DNA of 64,000 nucleotides from Teichococcus oryzae (GTDB lineage: Bacteria; Pseudomonadota; Alphaproteobacteria; Acetobacterales; Acetobacteraceae): contig NZ_VUKA01000004.1 in NCBI RefSeq assembly GCF_008386565.1, positions 221,651 to 285,650 on the forward strand. The letters are read 5' to 3'. Of this stretch, positions 20,421-29,394 are shown one piece after another. How positions within the stretch are numbered: the first letter of the stretch is position 1; every line of letters starts with the position of its first letter. Made by a program: the position numbers and the translations under genes. The notes below the pieces were generated by a model. That model saw nothing but the letters and a program-made list of their open reading frames with translations, made no database searches and had not been told where the DNA came from.

Positions 20421-20726
20421 TTATTTCCCGGCGCCGCGGCGGGGGCTGAACAGCCGATAAACGTTCATCACCCCGGCAACGCCGCCCACCACGAAGAACA
20501 CCAGAAAGAGCCAGGGAAAGCTGCCGAGCCAGTGGTCAAGCAACCACCCGAGCCCCGCCCCCGCGATCAGGGCCGAGACAACCTCGATCCCCGCCCGCAG
20601 GCCGATCTGCAACGCCCCGGCCGGCAGCCCATCCTGGCCCGCCTTCGGGTCAGAGGCATCCTTCTCCAGTCCACGGCGTTGCCGGGCCTGCTTCAGGCGC
20701 TCGTCGAATTCGTCGCGTTCGGTCAA
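20421..20726 (-). CDS. atpI: AtpI/AtpZ-type ATP synthase assembly protein
   Basis: 101 residues with a charged N-terminus and two membrane helices (about 47-66 and 70-90) joined by LDHWLGSFPW. Small AtpI-like proteins precede atpB in most F0 operons and help c-ring assembly or magnesium handling. Start is a TTG at 20726, preceded by GGGAG at 6-nt spacing. The 163-bp gap to atpB is unusually wide for this operon and contains a short hairpin (CCGGGCC/GGCCCGG, 20380-20396). Confidence 0.85.
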   Translation of the reverse strand: MTERDEFDERLKQARQRRGLEKDASDPKAGQDGLPAGALQIGLRAGIEVVSALIAGAGLGWLLDHWLGSFPWLFLVFFVVGGVAGVMNVYRLFSPRRGAGK

Positions 20727-20790
20727 CCCTTGCTCCCGCGGTCCCCCCGCCGGAAGGCTGTCCGGCTCGTAAGGCGTCGGTCATGAGGTG

Positions 20791-23190
20791 TCAAGGACGC
20801 GCGGCCGCATCCACGATCGGCAGCGCGGCCGGATCGCCGGGGGGCGCGCGGAAGGCCGCCGCCACCGCCGCCGCCGTCATCGGCCGGCCCAGCAGGAAGC
20901 CCTGCGCGGCGTCGCAGCCGAGGTCCCGTAGCAGGGAAAGCTGTTCCGGGGTTTCGACGCCTTCCGCCACCACCTCGGCGCCGAGGCCATGCGCCAGCCG
21001 CACAATGGTCTCGATGATCCAGGAGCTGTTGTTGCCGTCGGCGCGGTTGAGGCTCTGCACAAAGGTGCGGTCCACCTTCAGCACGTCGAAGGACAGGTGC
21101 TGCAAATATCCGAGCGAGGAATAGCCGGTGCCGAAATCGTCCAGCGCCGTGGTGACGCCGAGGTCGTGCAACGCCCGCAGCGCTTCCCCCGCGGCGGCCG
21201 GGTTGCCGATGAACACCTGCTCGGTCAGCTCGACCTGCAACAGGTTCGGCGGCACGCCGCTGCCGGCCAGCGCCTCCCGCACCAGCTGCACCGCCTGGTT
21301 GGTGGCGAACAGGGTGGCGGAAATGTTGACCGCCACGCGGATCTCCATGCCTTCCGCCATCCAGGCGCGGATCTGCGCGCACACCATGTCCAGCACGTTG
21401 CGGGTCAGCAGCGGGGCGAAGCCCGCCTCCTCCGCCGCCGGCACGAAGCGGGCGGGGTTCATGGCGCCATGCACCGGGTGGTCCCAGCGCAGCAGCGCCT
21501 CACAACCGATCACCCGGTCGGCCAGCAAGCCGTATTTCGGCTGGTAGGCGAGGTAGAGCTGGTTGCGCTCCACCGCGGCACGGAGGTCCTCCTCCAGCAT
21601 GCGCTGGCTGCGGCGCAGTTCCTCCATCGCCGGCTCGAACAGCACCGCGCGGCCCCGGCCCTCCGCCTTGGCGCGGTACAGCGCCATGTCGCTGCGCTGC
21701 TGCAGCGCCTCCACCGTGGTGCCGTCCCGCAGGCCCAGCGCGCTGCCGATGCTGGCGCCGGAGCGGATGGTGCAGCCATCGATCTGGAAGGGCTCGTTCA
21801 TGATCCGCGCCAGCCGGTTGGCCAGGCGGACGGCATCGGCCGCGCTGCGGGCCTCCGCCTGGATCACCGCGAACTCGTCGCCGCCGATGCGCGCCAGCAG
21901 GTCGTCCGCCCGCAGGCAGGCCCGCATCCGCTCCACAGCCGCCAGCAGCAGCTTGTCGCCGGTGGGATGGCCAAGGCTGTCATTGATGGACTTGAAGTGG
22001 TCGAGATCGATCAGGTGCAGCGCGAAATCGCCCCCCTGCCCGTCCCGCGCCTGGCGCAGCCGGGCCCGCAGCCGCGCGGCGTAAAGCAGGCGGTTGGGCA
22101 GGTTGGTCAGCGGGTCATGCTCGGCCAGGTGGCGGATGCGGTCTTCCGCTTCCTTCCGGTCGGTGATGTCGAGCGCCGCCAGCACCACCCGGCCGCGATT
22201 CTCGCCTTCCCCTTCCACGGCCATGCCGGTGATCAGCAGGGTGCGCAGGGCGCCCTCATGGTTGCGCGCCCGCCGCTCGGCATAGGGGGTGGGGCCGGAG
22301 CTGCCCAGGGCCCAGTCCAGCAGGTCCCGCCCGCCAGTGTCCAGCCCCAGCTCGGCCGGGGTGCGGCCGATCACCTGCTCGGGCCGCACGCCATGGAAGC
22401 GGGCCAGGGCGTCGTTCAGGAACAGGAAGCGCCCGCCGCGATCAAAGGCGGAGATCATCGCCGGCACGGCGCCAACCAGCGCCCGCAACATGCGCTCGGC
22501 CTCCGCCTGGCTGGCGGCCGCGGCCGTGGCCCGCCGCAGCATCTGGCGCGCCCGCCTTTCCTGCGCCGACAGCAGCGCCACCAGCGACATGGTGGACAAC
22601 AGCAACCCCAGCAGGGACGCCAGCAGCACCCATTGCGGGGCGCGCATCTCCGTGGAAGCGCGGCGCTGGCCATAACGCGCCTGGTTGTGCAGCTGCCGCG
22701 CGGTGTCGTTCAGCTGCGTTTCCAGCGCGGCGAAGGTCGCGTTGAGGCGCGGAACGGCGGTGCCGTCGCCCTCCAGCAGGGCGGAAAGGTCCTCCTCCAG
22801 CACGGCCAGCCGCGCCATCATCCGGGGCTGGACCTCGCGCAGCAGCTGGATCTGCGGCGATTCAACATCGGGCCGCACCGAATCCAGCAGCCGGACGCGG
22901 CTGTAAAGGATCTCGAAGCGCTCCGAAAGCCGCCAGCCCGGCGTCTGGCCGGCCTGGAACTGCGCCAGGATGGTGTTGAAGCGGGCGCCCTCGATGCTGG
23001 CCTGGGCCGCCATCCACATGCCGGTGCGCTCGATCGCCACCTCGCGCCGGTATTGCGCGGCGATGAGGCCAGCCGATCCCACCGCCGAAACAAGGCACAA
23101 CAGGGCCGCGAGTCCCAGCCACAGCTTGCGGGGCAGGCGCGGCGCCCGGCCCAGGGCGCCAGGGCGCCGGAAGCCGAGCAGCCGGCCCAT
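20791..23190 (-). CDS. PAS-GGDEF-EAL membrane-bound cyclic-di-GMP protein
   Basis: 799 residues. Two membrane helices (about 22-45 and 187-208) flank a periplasmic helical sensor; then a PAS domain (about 225-345), GGDEF (about 355-515) and EAL (about 535-790). The cyclase motif GGDEF at 436-440 is intact, with the inhibitory site RADD at 427-430. The phosphodiesterase site is also intact: EALLRW at 554, [27 protein letters not shown] and EGVET. The protein could therefore both make and break cyclic-di-GMP. Start at the ATG at 23190, two bases after the stop of the molybdopterin-fold gene; a TTG at 23223 overlaps that gene. Confidence 0.93.
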   Translation of the reverse strand: MGRLLGFRRPGALGRAPRLPRKLWLGLAALLCLVSAVGSAGLIAAQYRREVAIERTGMWMAAQASIEGARFNTILAQFQAGQTPGWRLSERFEILYSRVRLLDSVRPDVESPQIQLLREVQPRMMARLAVLEEDLSALLEGDGTAVPRLNATFAALETQLNDTARQLHNQARYGQRRASTEMRAPQWVLLASLLGLLLSTMSLVALLSAQERRARQMLRRATAAAASQAEAERMLRALVGAVPAMISAFDRGGRFLFLNDALARFHGVRPEQVIGRTPAELGLDTGGRDLLDWALGSSGPTPYAERRARNHEGALRTLLITGMAVEGEGENRGRVVLAALDITDRKEAEDRIRHLAEHDPLTNLPNRLLYAARLRARLRQARDGQGGDFALHLIDLDHFKSINDSLGHPTGDKLLLAAVERMRACLRADDLLARIGGDEFAVIQAEARSAADAVRLANRLARIMNEPFQIDGCTIRSGASIGSALGLRDGTTVEALQQRSDMALYRAKAEGRGRAVLFEPAMEELRRSQRMLEEDLRAAVERNQLYLAYQPKYGLLADRVIGCEALLRWDHPVHGAMNPARFVPAAEEAGFAPLLTRNVLDMVCAQIRAWMAEGMEIRVAVNISATLFATNQAVQLVREALAGSGVPPNLLQVELTEQVFIGNPAAAGEALRALHDLGVTTALDDFGTGYSSLGYLQHLSFDVLKVDRTFVQSLNRADGNNSSWIIETIVRLAHGLGAEVVAEGVETPEQLSLLRDLGCDAAQGFLLGRPMTAAAVAAAFRAPPGDPAALPIVDAAARP

Positions 23191-23192
23191 CC

Positions 23193-23702
23193 TCAACGAA
23201 CCTCGATCCGGGCGAGCTGCCAAACGGCGTAATGATGCAGCGCCGGCCGGTCCAGCTCCGGCCTGTCGGACCAGGGGAACACGATCCAGACCGGACCAAA
23301 ATCGCGGATGCGGATGGGGCTGCCTTCCATGCGGGTGGCCAGCAGCGCGCCGGCCGCCACCCCATCCGCCACCGGGATGACCGAGCGGTAGTCATTGAGC
23401 GCGGTGACGTGCAACTCCCGCCCCTGCGCCCGCACCGCTTCCAGCAGCTTCCGCAGCGGCACGCCGCTGAAGCGCCGCGGATTGGGCGTCCAGGGCGTCA
23501 CGGTGGTGAACTCCGCCATGCCCAGGGCTTCCAGCGCCTCCAGGGAAAAACGGCGCTCGGTGCTGCCGGGGTCCGGGGCGCCGATGCGGCCGCTGACCAC
23601 CAGGGTCGGGCGCGGCGCCTCAGTGGCCCGCGCGGCCGGCGCCGCAAGCATCCCGCAGCCAAGCCCGATCGCCGCCCGCCGCCGCAGCATCCGCCCGCGC
23701 AT
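23193..23702 (-). CDS. Exported molybdopterin-fold (SUOX-like) domain protein
   Basis: About 169 residues. N-terminal basic region then a hydrophobic stretch ending AAPAARA suggests export. The rest resembles the small oxidoreductase molybdopterin-binding domain: [26 protein letters not shown], then [13 protein letters not shown], then IVFPWSDRP. The cysteine that binds molybdenum in active sulfite-oxidase-type enzymes is not visible in the mature part, so it may act as a binding or sensing protein. Possible starts: GTG 23735, ATG 23723, ATG 23702, ATG 23690; I used 23702 because it gives a normal signal peptide. Immediately upstream of, and probably coupled to, the GGDEF-EAL gene. Confidence 0.75.
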   Translation of the reverse strand: MRGRMLRRRAAIGLGCGMLAAPAARATEAPRPTLVVSGRIGAPDPGSTERRFSLEALEALGMAEFTTVTPWTPNPRRFSGVPLRKLLEAVRAQGRELHVTALNDYRSVIPVADGVAAGALLATRMEGSPIRIRDFGPVWIVFPWSDRPELDRPALHHYAVWQLARIEVR

Positions 23703-23753
23703 TCCCTCGCACACCAGGGCCATGGCTCCTATCACAGCAATGCGGCCAAAATG

Positions 23754-26700
23754 TTAATGGCCCGCTTCCACCATCTCGGTCGCCAGGCCGAGATCAACCG
23801 ACAGCAGCCGGCTCACGCCCCGCTCCTGCATGGTCACGCCATAGAGCCGGTGCATCCGGGCCATCGTCAATGGATGGTGCGTGACAACGAGGAAACGTGT
23901 GCCGGCCTCCGCCGCCATGGCTTCCAGCAGGCCGCAGAGCCTTTCAACATTCGCATCATCCAACGGCGCGTCCACCTCGTCCAGCACGCAAACGGGGGCG
24001 GGCTGGCAGCGGAACACGGCGAAGATCAGCGACAGCGCGGTCAGCGCCTGCTCGCCGCCCGACAACAGCGACAGGGTGGCCAGCTTCTTGCCCGGCGGCT
24101 CGGCATAGATCTCGAGGCCGGCTTCCAGCGGGTCATCGGAACCGACCAGCGCCAGATGCGCCCGCCCGCCGCCGAACAGCCGCCCGAACAGCGCCCGGAA
24201 CTCGCCATCGACGCGCTGGAACACGGCGCGCAGCCTTTCCCGCCCTTCCCGGTTCAGATGGCCGATGGAGCCACGCAGCTTGGCGATGGCCGCGCCGATC
24301 TCGTCGCGGTCGCGGTCGATGGCGCCGATGCGCTCCTCCACCTCGGCCATCTCCTGCTCGGCGCGCAGGTTGACCGGCCCCATCTCCTCCCGCTCGCGCG
24401 CCAGCCGCTCGGCCTTGCGCCGCGCCCGCTCCTCGGCCGCCTCGGAGATATCCTCGGGCGGCTCCGGCAGGACGGGATTCTCGCCCAGCCGCTCGCCCAG
24501 GCGCTCGGCGACGCTGGCGGCCAGCGCCTCGGCCTGGCTGACGGCGGCCTCGGCGCGAAGCTGCGCCTCACGCGCCGAAGCGAAGGCGGCATCGGCGGCG
24601 CGGCGGTTTTCCGCCGCCTCGCGGTCCTCGGCTTCGGCGGCCTTCAGCCGGGCGGCGGCGTCCGCATGGCGCGCTGCCGCCTCCGCCAGCACCCGGCCGG
24701 CGGCGGCGCGGGTGGCGGCGGCTTCCTCCGGCGCGGCGGCGGCGGCATCCCGCGCCGCCTCGGCCTCGGCGGCGCGGCGGGTCAGCTCGGCCAGCCGCCC
24801 GGCGGCGGCCTCGCGCCGGCCGGTCCAGGACGCCCGCTCCTCGGCGATGGCGGCGAGCCGGGCCTGTGCGCGGTCCGCCTCCGCGGCCAGCGCGGCGGCG
24901 GCATCCCGCGCCGCCCCGGCCCGCGCGCGGGCGGCGGCCAGTTGCTGGCGCGCCGCCTCAACCGCGCCGCGCAGGCGGTCCAGGTCCGGCAGGCCCGCCA
25001 GGACCTCCCGCGCCGCCCGCAGCGCGGCCTGGGCTTCCTCATGTTCCCCGGAAACCCGGCTAAGCTGCGGCGCCAGCGCGGCGAGCCGGCTTTCGGCGCT
25101 GGCGGCACGGGAAGCCAGCCGCGCCTCGGCGGCCCGCGCCGCTTCCAGTCCTGCTTCCGTTTTGCGGCGCGCCTCGCGCGCGGCCGCCTCGGCGGATTGC
25201 GCGGCAGCCTCGGCCCGCGCCGCCTCGTCGCGCGCGGCCCGCCCCCTCGCGAGGTCGGGCAGGCCCGACAGCGTGGCGGCGGCGGCATCGCGCAGCGCCT
25301 CGGCCGATGCCAGCTCGGCATCGAGCCGTTCAAGCTGCGGTTCCAGCGCGGCGATGCGGCTTTCGGCGCGGGCGGCGGCGGCGGCGAGCTTGGCGTCCGA
25401 GTCCCGCGCGCGGCCCAGCGCGGCCTCGGCCTGGCCGCGGCCGGCGCGGGCCGCGGCTTCGGCGGCGGCGGCCCGGGTTTCGGCCGCCTTGGCCGCCTCG
25501 GCCTCGGCCATCGCCTCCCGCGCGGCCCGTGCCGCCTGTTCCAGCGCCGCCTCCGCGGTGCGCAGCCGGTTGCGCTGGGTCAGCCGGACGGCGCCGGGGC
25601 TGGGCGCGCCGGCCCGCGCGCCATGGCCATCCCAGCGCCACAACGCGCCGTCCCGCGTCACCAGGCTCTGGCCCGGCGCCAGGTCCTGCTGCAACGCCGC
25701 GCCCTGGCCGGCATCGTCCAGCAGGCCGATCTGCGACAGGGCGCGCGCCAGTTCCGGCGGCGCCTGCACCAGCGAATCGAGCGCCGTGGCGCCGGGCGGC
25801 AGCGGGGCGGGAGTGGCCAGCGGCGGCAGGCGGCGCCAATGGCGCGGCGCCGCGGCATCGGCCGGGCTTTCCAGCCCTTCCCCCAGCGCGGCGCCCAGCG
25901 CGGCTTCCAGCCCGGGCGGCACGGTGATGCTGTCGAGGATCGGCGCGGCGCCGCCGGATTCGCGGGACCGCAGCAAATCCGCCAGGCCCTGGCGCTCGGC
26001 CTCGGCGCGGGCGCGGGCGGCTTCGGCGGCGCCGGCCTGGCCACGCGCCAGGGCGTGAGCGCCGGCGGCGGCGGAGCGTTCCGCCTCGGCCTTGGCCAAC
26101 CTCTCCCGGGCCTTGGCGAGCGCTGCCTCGGCCTCGGCGGTGGCGGCATGGGCGGCGGCCAGCGCCTCGGCGGCGGGGCGCTCGGCGGCGGCGGCGGCAT
26201 GTTCGCGCCGCATCCGGTCGCGCTGCTCGGCCACCTGCCGGGCGCGGGCTGCGGCGCCGTCCCGCTCGGCGGTGGCGCGGCCGCGCGCGGCCTCGGCCTC
26301 GCTGGCGGCGCGGCGGGCGGCGGCATGCGCTTCCTGCGCGGCGATACGGCGCGCTTCGGCCTGTTCCAGAGCGGCGCGGGCCTCGGCCAGGGCGGCCTCG
26401 GCGGCGGCGCGGGCGGCCGCGGCGGCCTCGGTCTCGGCGGTGGAAACGCGGGCGGCCTCGGCGTCCCGCGCCTCGGCGGCCAGGGCATCGCGCTGTTGCC
26501 GCAGGCGTTGTTCGCGCTGCTGCGCCGCCACCGCATCCCCGGACGCCTTGGCGTGGCTGGCGGCGGCCTCGGCCGCCTGCTGCGCGGCCCGGTCGGCCTC
26601 GGCCTCGGCGGCGGCGACGGCGGCCTCGGCCTCCGCCTGCTCGGCCTGCGCGGCCCCCTGCCGCGCCGGCAGCGCGGTCAGCACCCCTTCCAGCGCCCCG

Positions 26701-27893
26701 GCCTCGGCGGCGAGGCGGGCTTCGGCGGCCTCGGCATCCTCGGCCGTGCGCGCGGCGTGGCCGAGATCGTCCTGGATCTGCGCCAGCAGCGCGGCGGCGG
26801 CCTCGAAGGCGGCGCGGGCGCGGCGTTCGGCGGCCTCCAGCCCTTCCTGCTCGACCCGGCGTCGCTCCAGCGCGGTCCGGGCCTCGGCCTCGGCCTCGCG
26901 CGGGGCCGGCAGGGCGCGCTCGGCGGTGAAGGCGCGGGTGGCGGCGTCGGCGGCGGCCTGTTCGGCGGCGCGGGTGGCGGCGCGGGCGGCGGCATGGGCG
27001 GCGCGGCCGCCGGCCAATGCCTTCTCGGCGCGCGCCACCAGCAGGGCGAAATATTCCGCCTCGGCCTGCCGGGTCAGGCCGGACAGGTTGCGGTAGCGCG
27101 CCGCCTGCCGCGCCTGGCGCTGCAGCCCGATGCGCTGCACGTCGAGCTGGCCCTTCAGGTCGTCGGCGCGGGTCAGGTTGGTTTCGGCCTGGCGCAGCTT
27201 GAGCTCCGCCTCGTGCCGGCGGGCGCGCAGCCCGGCGATGCCGGCGGCCTCCTCCAGCACCTGCCGGCGTTCCTCGGGCTTGGCGGCGATCAGCGCCGCC
27301 ACCTTGCCCTGGCTGACCATGGCGGAGGAGCGCGCGCCGGAGCCGATATCGGCGAACAGCGTCTGCACGTCCCGGCCGCGCGCCTCGCGGCCATTGATGC
27401 GGAAGCCGGTGCCTTCCCCGCGCACGATGCGGCGGGTGATCTCCAGCTCGGCGGATTCCTGGTTGGGCGGCGGGGCGAGGCCGGAGGCATCCTCCAGCAG
27501 CAGCGTCACCTCGGCCTGGTTGCGCCCGCTCCGGGTGGCGGTGCCGGCGAAGATGACATCATCCATCTCGCCACCGCGCATGGCGCGGGCATTGGTTTCG
27601 CCCATTGCCCAGCGCAGCGCCTCGACCACGTTGGATTTGCCGCAGCCATTCGGGCCGACAATGCCGGTCAGGCCCGGCATCACCTCCACCGTGGTGGGCT
27701 CGGCGAAGGATTTGAAGCCCGCGATGCGCAGCCGCGTCAGCACCGCGCGCAGCGCCGCGGCACGCGCGGCCTCCGTCGCCGCCGCATCGCGCGGCGGCGC
27801 GTCGGCCAGATCGCGCGCCGGCGCGTCGGCCGCGTCAGCCTGCGGCAATTCCACGGCCGGTCCGGCCTGTGGCGCCGCGGCGGCATCCTCCAT
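23754..27893 (-). CDS. smc: Chromosome partition protein SMC
   Basis: About 1379 residues. ATP-binding head: LRIAGFKSFAEPT, then Walker A in GPNGCGKSN, then the Q-loop region; a very alanine/glutamate/arginine-rich coiled coil; a hinge in the middle (beginning ILDSITVPPG); and the C-terminal head with LSGGEQALTALSLIFAVF and VLDEVDAPLDD. Compacts and segregates the chromosome with ScpA/ScpB. The N-terminus is uncertain: ATG 27893 is used; a TTG at 27926 overlaps the dsbA stop, and a GTG at 27743 would start LTRLRIAGF, the usual SMC start, removing a 50-residue Ala/Asp/Pro-rich extension. Longer than the usual 1150-1200 residues because of the coiled coil. Confidence 0.95.
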   Translation of the reverse strand: MEDAAAAPQAGPAVELPQADAADAPARDLADAPPRDAAATEAARAAALRAVLTRLRIAGFKSFAEPTTVEVMPGLTGIVGPNGCGKSNVVEALRWAMGETNARAMRGGEMDDVIFAGTATRSGRNQAEVTLLLEDASGLAPPPNQESAELEITRRIVRGEGTGFRINGREARGRDVQTLFADIGSGARSSAMVSQGKVAALIAAKPEERRQVLEEAAGIAGLRARRHEAELKLRQAETNLTRADDLKGQLDVQRIGLQRQARQAARYRNLSGLTRQAEAEYFALLVARAEKALAGGRAAHAAARAATRAAEQAAADAATRAFTAERALPAPREAEAEARTALERRRVEQEGLEAAERRARAAFEAAAALLAQIQDDLGHAARTAEDAEAAEARLAAEAGALEGVLTALPARQGAAQAEQAEAEAAVAAAEAEADRAAQQAAEAAASHAKASGDAVAAQQREQRLRQQRDALAAEARDAEAARVSTAETEAAAAARAAAEAALAEARAALEQAEARRIAAQEAHAAARRAASEAEAARGRATAERDGAAARARQVAEQRDRMRREHAAAAAERPAAEALAAAHAATAEAEAALAKARERLAKAEAERSAAAGAHALARGQAGAAEAARARAEAERQGLADLLRSRESGGAAPILDSITVPPGLEAALGAALGEGLESPADAAAPRHWRRLPPLATPAPLPPGATALDSLVQAPPELARALSQIGLLDDAGQGAALQQDLAPGQSLVTRDGALWRWDGHGARAGAPSPGAVRLTQRNRLRTAEAALEQAARAAREAMAEAEAAKAAETRAAAAEAAARAGRGQAEAALGRARDSDAKLAAAAARAESRIAALEPQLERLDAELASAEALRDAAAATLSGLPDLARGRAARDEAARAEAAAQSAEAAAREARRKTEAGLEAARAAEARLASRAASAESRLAALAPQLSRVSGEHEEAQAALRAAREVLAGLPDLDRLRGAVEAARQQLAAARARAGAARDAAAALAAEADRAQARLAAIAEERASWTGRREAAAGRLAELTRRAAEAEAARDAAAAAPEEAAATRAAAGRVLAEAAARHADAAARLKAAEAEDREAAENRRAADAAFASAREAQLRAEAAVSQAEALAASVAERLGERLGENPVLPEPPEDISEAAEERARRKAERLAREREEMGPVNLRAEQEMAEVEERIGAIDRDRDEIGAAIAKLRGSIGHLNREGRERLRAVFQRVDGEFRALFGRLFGGGRAHLALVGSDDPLEAGLEIYAEPPGKKLATLSLLSGGEQALTALSLIFAVFRCQPAPVCVLDEVDAPLDDANVERLCGLLEAMAAEAGTRFLVVTHHPLTMARMHRLYGVTMQERGVSRLLSVDLGLATEMVEAGH

Positions 27894-27922
27894 CGCGGAG
27901 CCGCCCTGCCTCAGTTCCGCGC

Positions 27923-28540
27923 TCAAGCGCCGGCGGCTTCGCCGACCAGTTCGGCGAAGCGGTCAAAGCTCAGGGCGCCCGGCACCGTCTTGCTGCCGAA
28001 GACAAAGGTGGGGGTGGAGCTGACCTTGTGCTCCTGCTCTCCCTTGAGCCGGGATTCCAGCAGGGCCTTGCGCAGCGCCTCGTCGCCGATGGCGGCATCG
28101 ACCTGCGGGCGGCTCAGCCCGGCCAGGGCGGCCACGCGGGCGATCTCGGCCACCGGATCGGCGCCGCGGTTGAAGGCCCAGCGGTCCTGGGTGGACAGCA
28201 GCGCGCCGATGAAGCCCTCATAGGCGGCGGGCGGCAGGGTGCGGGCCACCTGCGCGGCGGCCAGGGCGAGCTGGTCCAGCGGGAAGTCGCGCCACACCAT
28301 CCGCATCTTGCCGGCGTCCACCAGCTCCTTCTTCACGCGCGGCCAGGTGTCGCGGTGGAAGGCGGCGCAATGCGAGCAGGTGAGCGAGAAATACTCGATC
28401 ACCGTCACCGGGGCGTCCCGCTTGCCGGCGCTGCGCTCGGTCAGCCGGGGGTCGCCACCCTGGGCGGCGGCGGGGCGGTTGGCCGACCACGGCAACAGGG
28501 CGGCCGGGGCCAGCATCAGGATACGGCGGGAAAGCGGCAA
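27923..28540 (-). CDS. DsbA-family thiol-disulfide protein (paralogue 1)
   Basis: 205 residues. N-terminal SRRILMLAPAALLPW...AAAQ looks like an export signal with a twin arginine. Thioredoxin fold with the redox pair Cys55/Cys58 in FSLTCSHCAAFH; the cis-proline loop is SSTPTFVFG. A periplasmic oxidase or isomerase of the DsbA/DsbG-like group. Start is a TTG at 28540 with GGAGG at 5-nt spacing; the frame is open further upstream to 28819 through the 12-bp repeats but has no comparable signal there. The order dciA, dsbA, smc is kept in many alphaproteobacteria. A paralogue lies at 47679-48392. Confidence 0.9.
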   Translation of the reverse strand: MPLSRRILMLAPAALLPWSANRPAAAQGGDPRLTERSAGKRDAPVTVIEYFSLTCSHCAAFHRDTWPRVKKELVDAGKMRMVWRDFPLDQLALAAAQVARTLPPAAYEGFIGALLSTQDRWAFNRGADPVAEIARVAALAGLSRPQVDAAIGDEALRKALLESRLKGEQEHKVSSTPTFVFGSKTVPGALSFDRFAELVGEAAGA

Positions 28541-28858
28541 GGCAGCCTCCTTCAGGCTTGGCAATGGCGAGGCCCCAGGGGACCGGCAGCCGGCGGAACA
28601 CAGCCGGGTGATCCGGCCGGCGCGATCTTTATCGCAGAACCGGCCTGAACTGAAACGCTGCCTTGCCGGAAAGGTGGAAGCGCCCTGGGGAGCGCCCTGG
28701 GGAGCGCCCTGGGGAGCGCCGCGAATGGCCGCTCCCCAGCCGGCTGTCCATCCAGCCGGCCATGCGGCGGGGGGCAGCGTTGCATTTCGCCATGCGCGAA
28801 AACCGCGACGCCATGTCACCCCGCGCGGAACCGCGCGATGCCGTGGCCGGCCCGCGCC
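28541..28858 (-). other. 318-bp gap between dciA and dsbA, with tandem repeats and hairpins
   Basis: No gene is supported here. It contains three full copies of a 12-bp repeat (28681-28716), a perfect 10-bp inverted repeat made by the last copy with 28730-28739, a second short hairpin (CCGGCT/AGCCGG near 28740-28759), and the TTG start signals of dsbA at the low end. In one minus frame the repeats read RSPG, in another GAPQ. Confidence 0.6.
28681..28739. repeat. 12-bp tandem repeat and inverted repeat upstream of dsbA paralogue 1
   Basis: CGCCCTGGGGAG is repeated three times without mismatch at 28681-28716, with a partial fourth (CGCC). The segment CTGGGGAGCG at 28709-28718 is exactly complementary to CGCTCCCCAG at 28730-28739, so the end of the array can form a 10-bp hairpin. 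Read on the minus strand the unit is GCGCTCCCCAGG, one base different from the unit CCGCTCCCCAGG inside the second dsbA gene. Confidence 0.9.
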
Positions 28859-29392
28859 TCAGCCGCGCCGGCGGTAGACGCCCTGGGCCAGCCGGGCCAG
28901 GGCGGCGCGCAGCTCCGGGTCCGGCACCTCCTCCAGCGCGGCCTTCACCGTTTCCGGCACCACCGGGCGGGGCGGGCGCCTGGGCGCGGCGGCGGGCGGC
29001 GTCACCGCCCCCTGCACGAAGCGCAGCCGCTGGACCAGCCCCGGCCCCAGCATGGCGTTGATCTTGCCGATCAGCAGCGGCGCCAGGTGTTGCAGTTCCA
29101 TCGCCACCGGGCCGGAACAACGCAGCACCAGCGTGCCGGCGACCAGCTTCTGCGGCATGCTTTGCGCCGCCAGGGCCGGTCCCACGATCTCCGGCCAGTC
29201 GGTCATCAGATGCGCGGCGGCGGGGCTGCGCTTGCGGAACACCGGCTTGGTCAGCCGCGGGATCAGGCTGCCCACCGGGCGCAGGCCGCGATCGGGGCGC
29301 CAGCCGGGCAGGTCCTCCTCCTTCTTGGGCGCGCCGCCCTTTGTTTCCCCGGCGGGGCTTGCGCGGCGCCGCGCTTCGTCCTCTTGCTGCAT
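28859..29392 (-). CDS. DUF721 protein (DciA-like)
   Basis: 177 residues. DUF721 core: RPVGSLIPRLTKPVFRKRS, then WPEIVGPALAAQSMPQKL, then GTLVLRCSGPVAMELQHL, then LLIGKINAMLGPGLV. Proteins with this domain include DciA, which helps load the replicative helicase DnaB in bacteria lacking DnaC; in alphaproteobacteria the gene is regularly found with mutY and smc. The acidic/basic N-terminal tail and proline-rich linker near 135 are probably disordered. Its start codon and that of mutY face away from each other with only two bases between. Confidence 0.85.
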   Translation of the reverse strand: MQQEDEARRRASPAGETKGGAPKKEEDLPGWRPDRGLRPVGSLIPRLTKPVFRKRSPAAAHLMTDWPEIVGPALAAQSMPQKLVAGTLVLRCSGPVAMELQHLAPLLIGKINAMLGPGLVQRLRFVQGAVTPPAAAPRRPPRPVVPETVKAALEEVPDPELRAALARLAQGVYRRRG

Positions 29393-29394
29393 CC

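Noticed and set aside
23232-28223. Plus-strand open frame of 1663 codons opposite smc
   Set aside because: It is a shadow: the Ala/Glu/Arg-rich coiled-coil codons of smc leave no stops on the opposite strand. The protein is low complexity, has no domain, and crosses three genes.
28681-28716. CRISPR-like array
   Set aside because: The units are 12 bp with no spacers and no cas genes nearby; it is a simple tandem repeat.
28541-28819. Extension of dsbA 1 through the repeat region
   Set aside because: The frame is open, but the TTG at 28540 has GGAGG at ideal spacing and gives a normal signal peptide; the extension would hide it.
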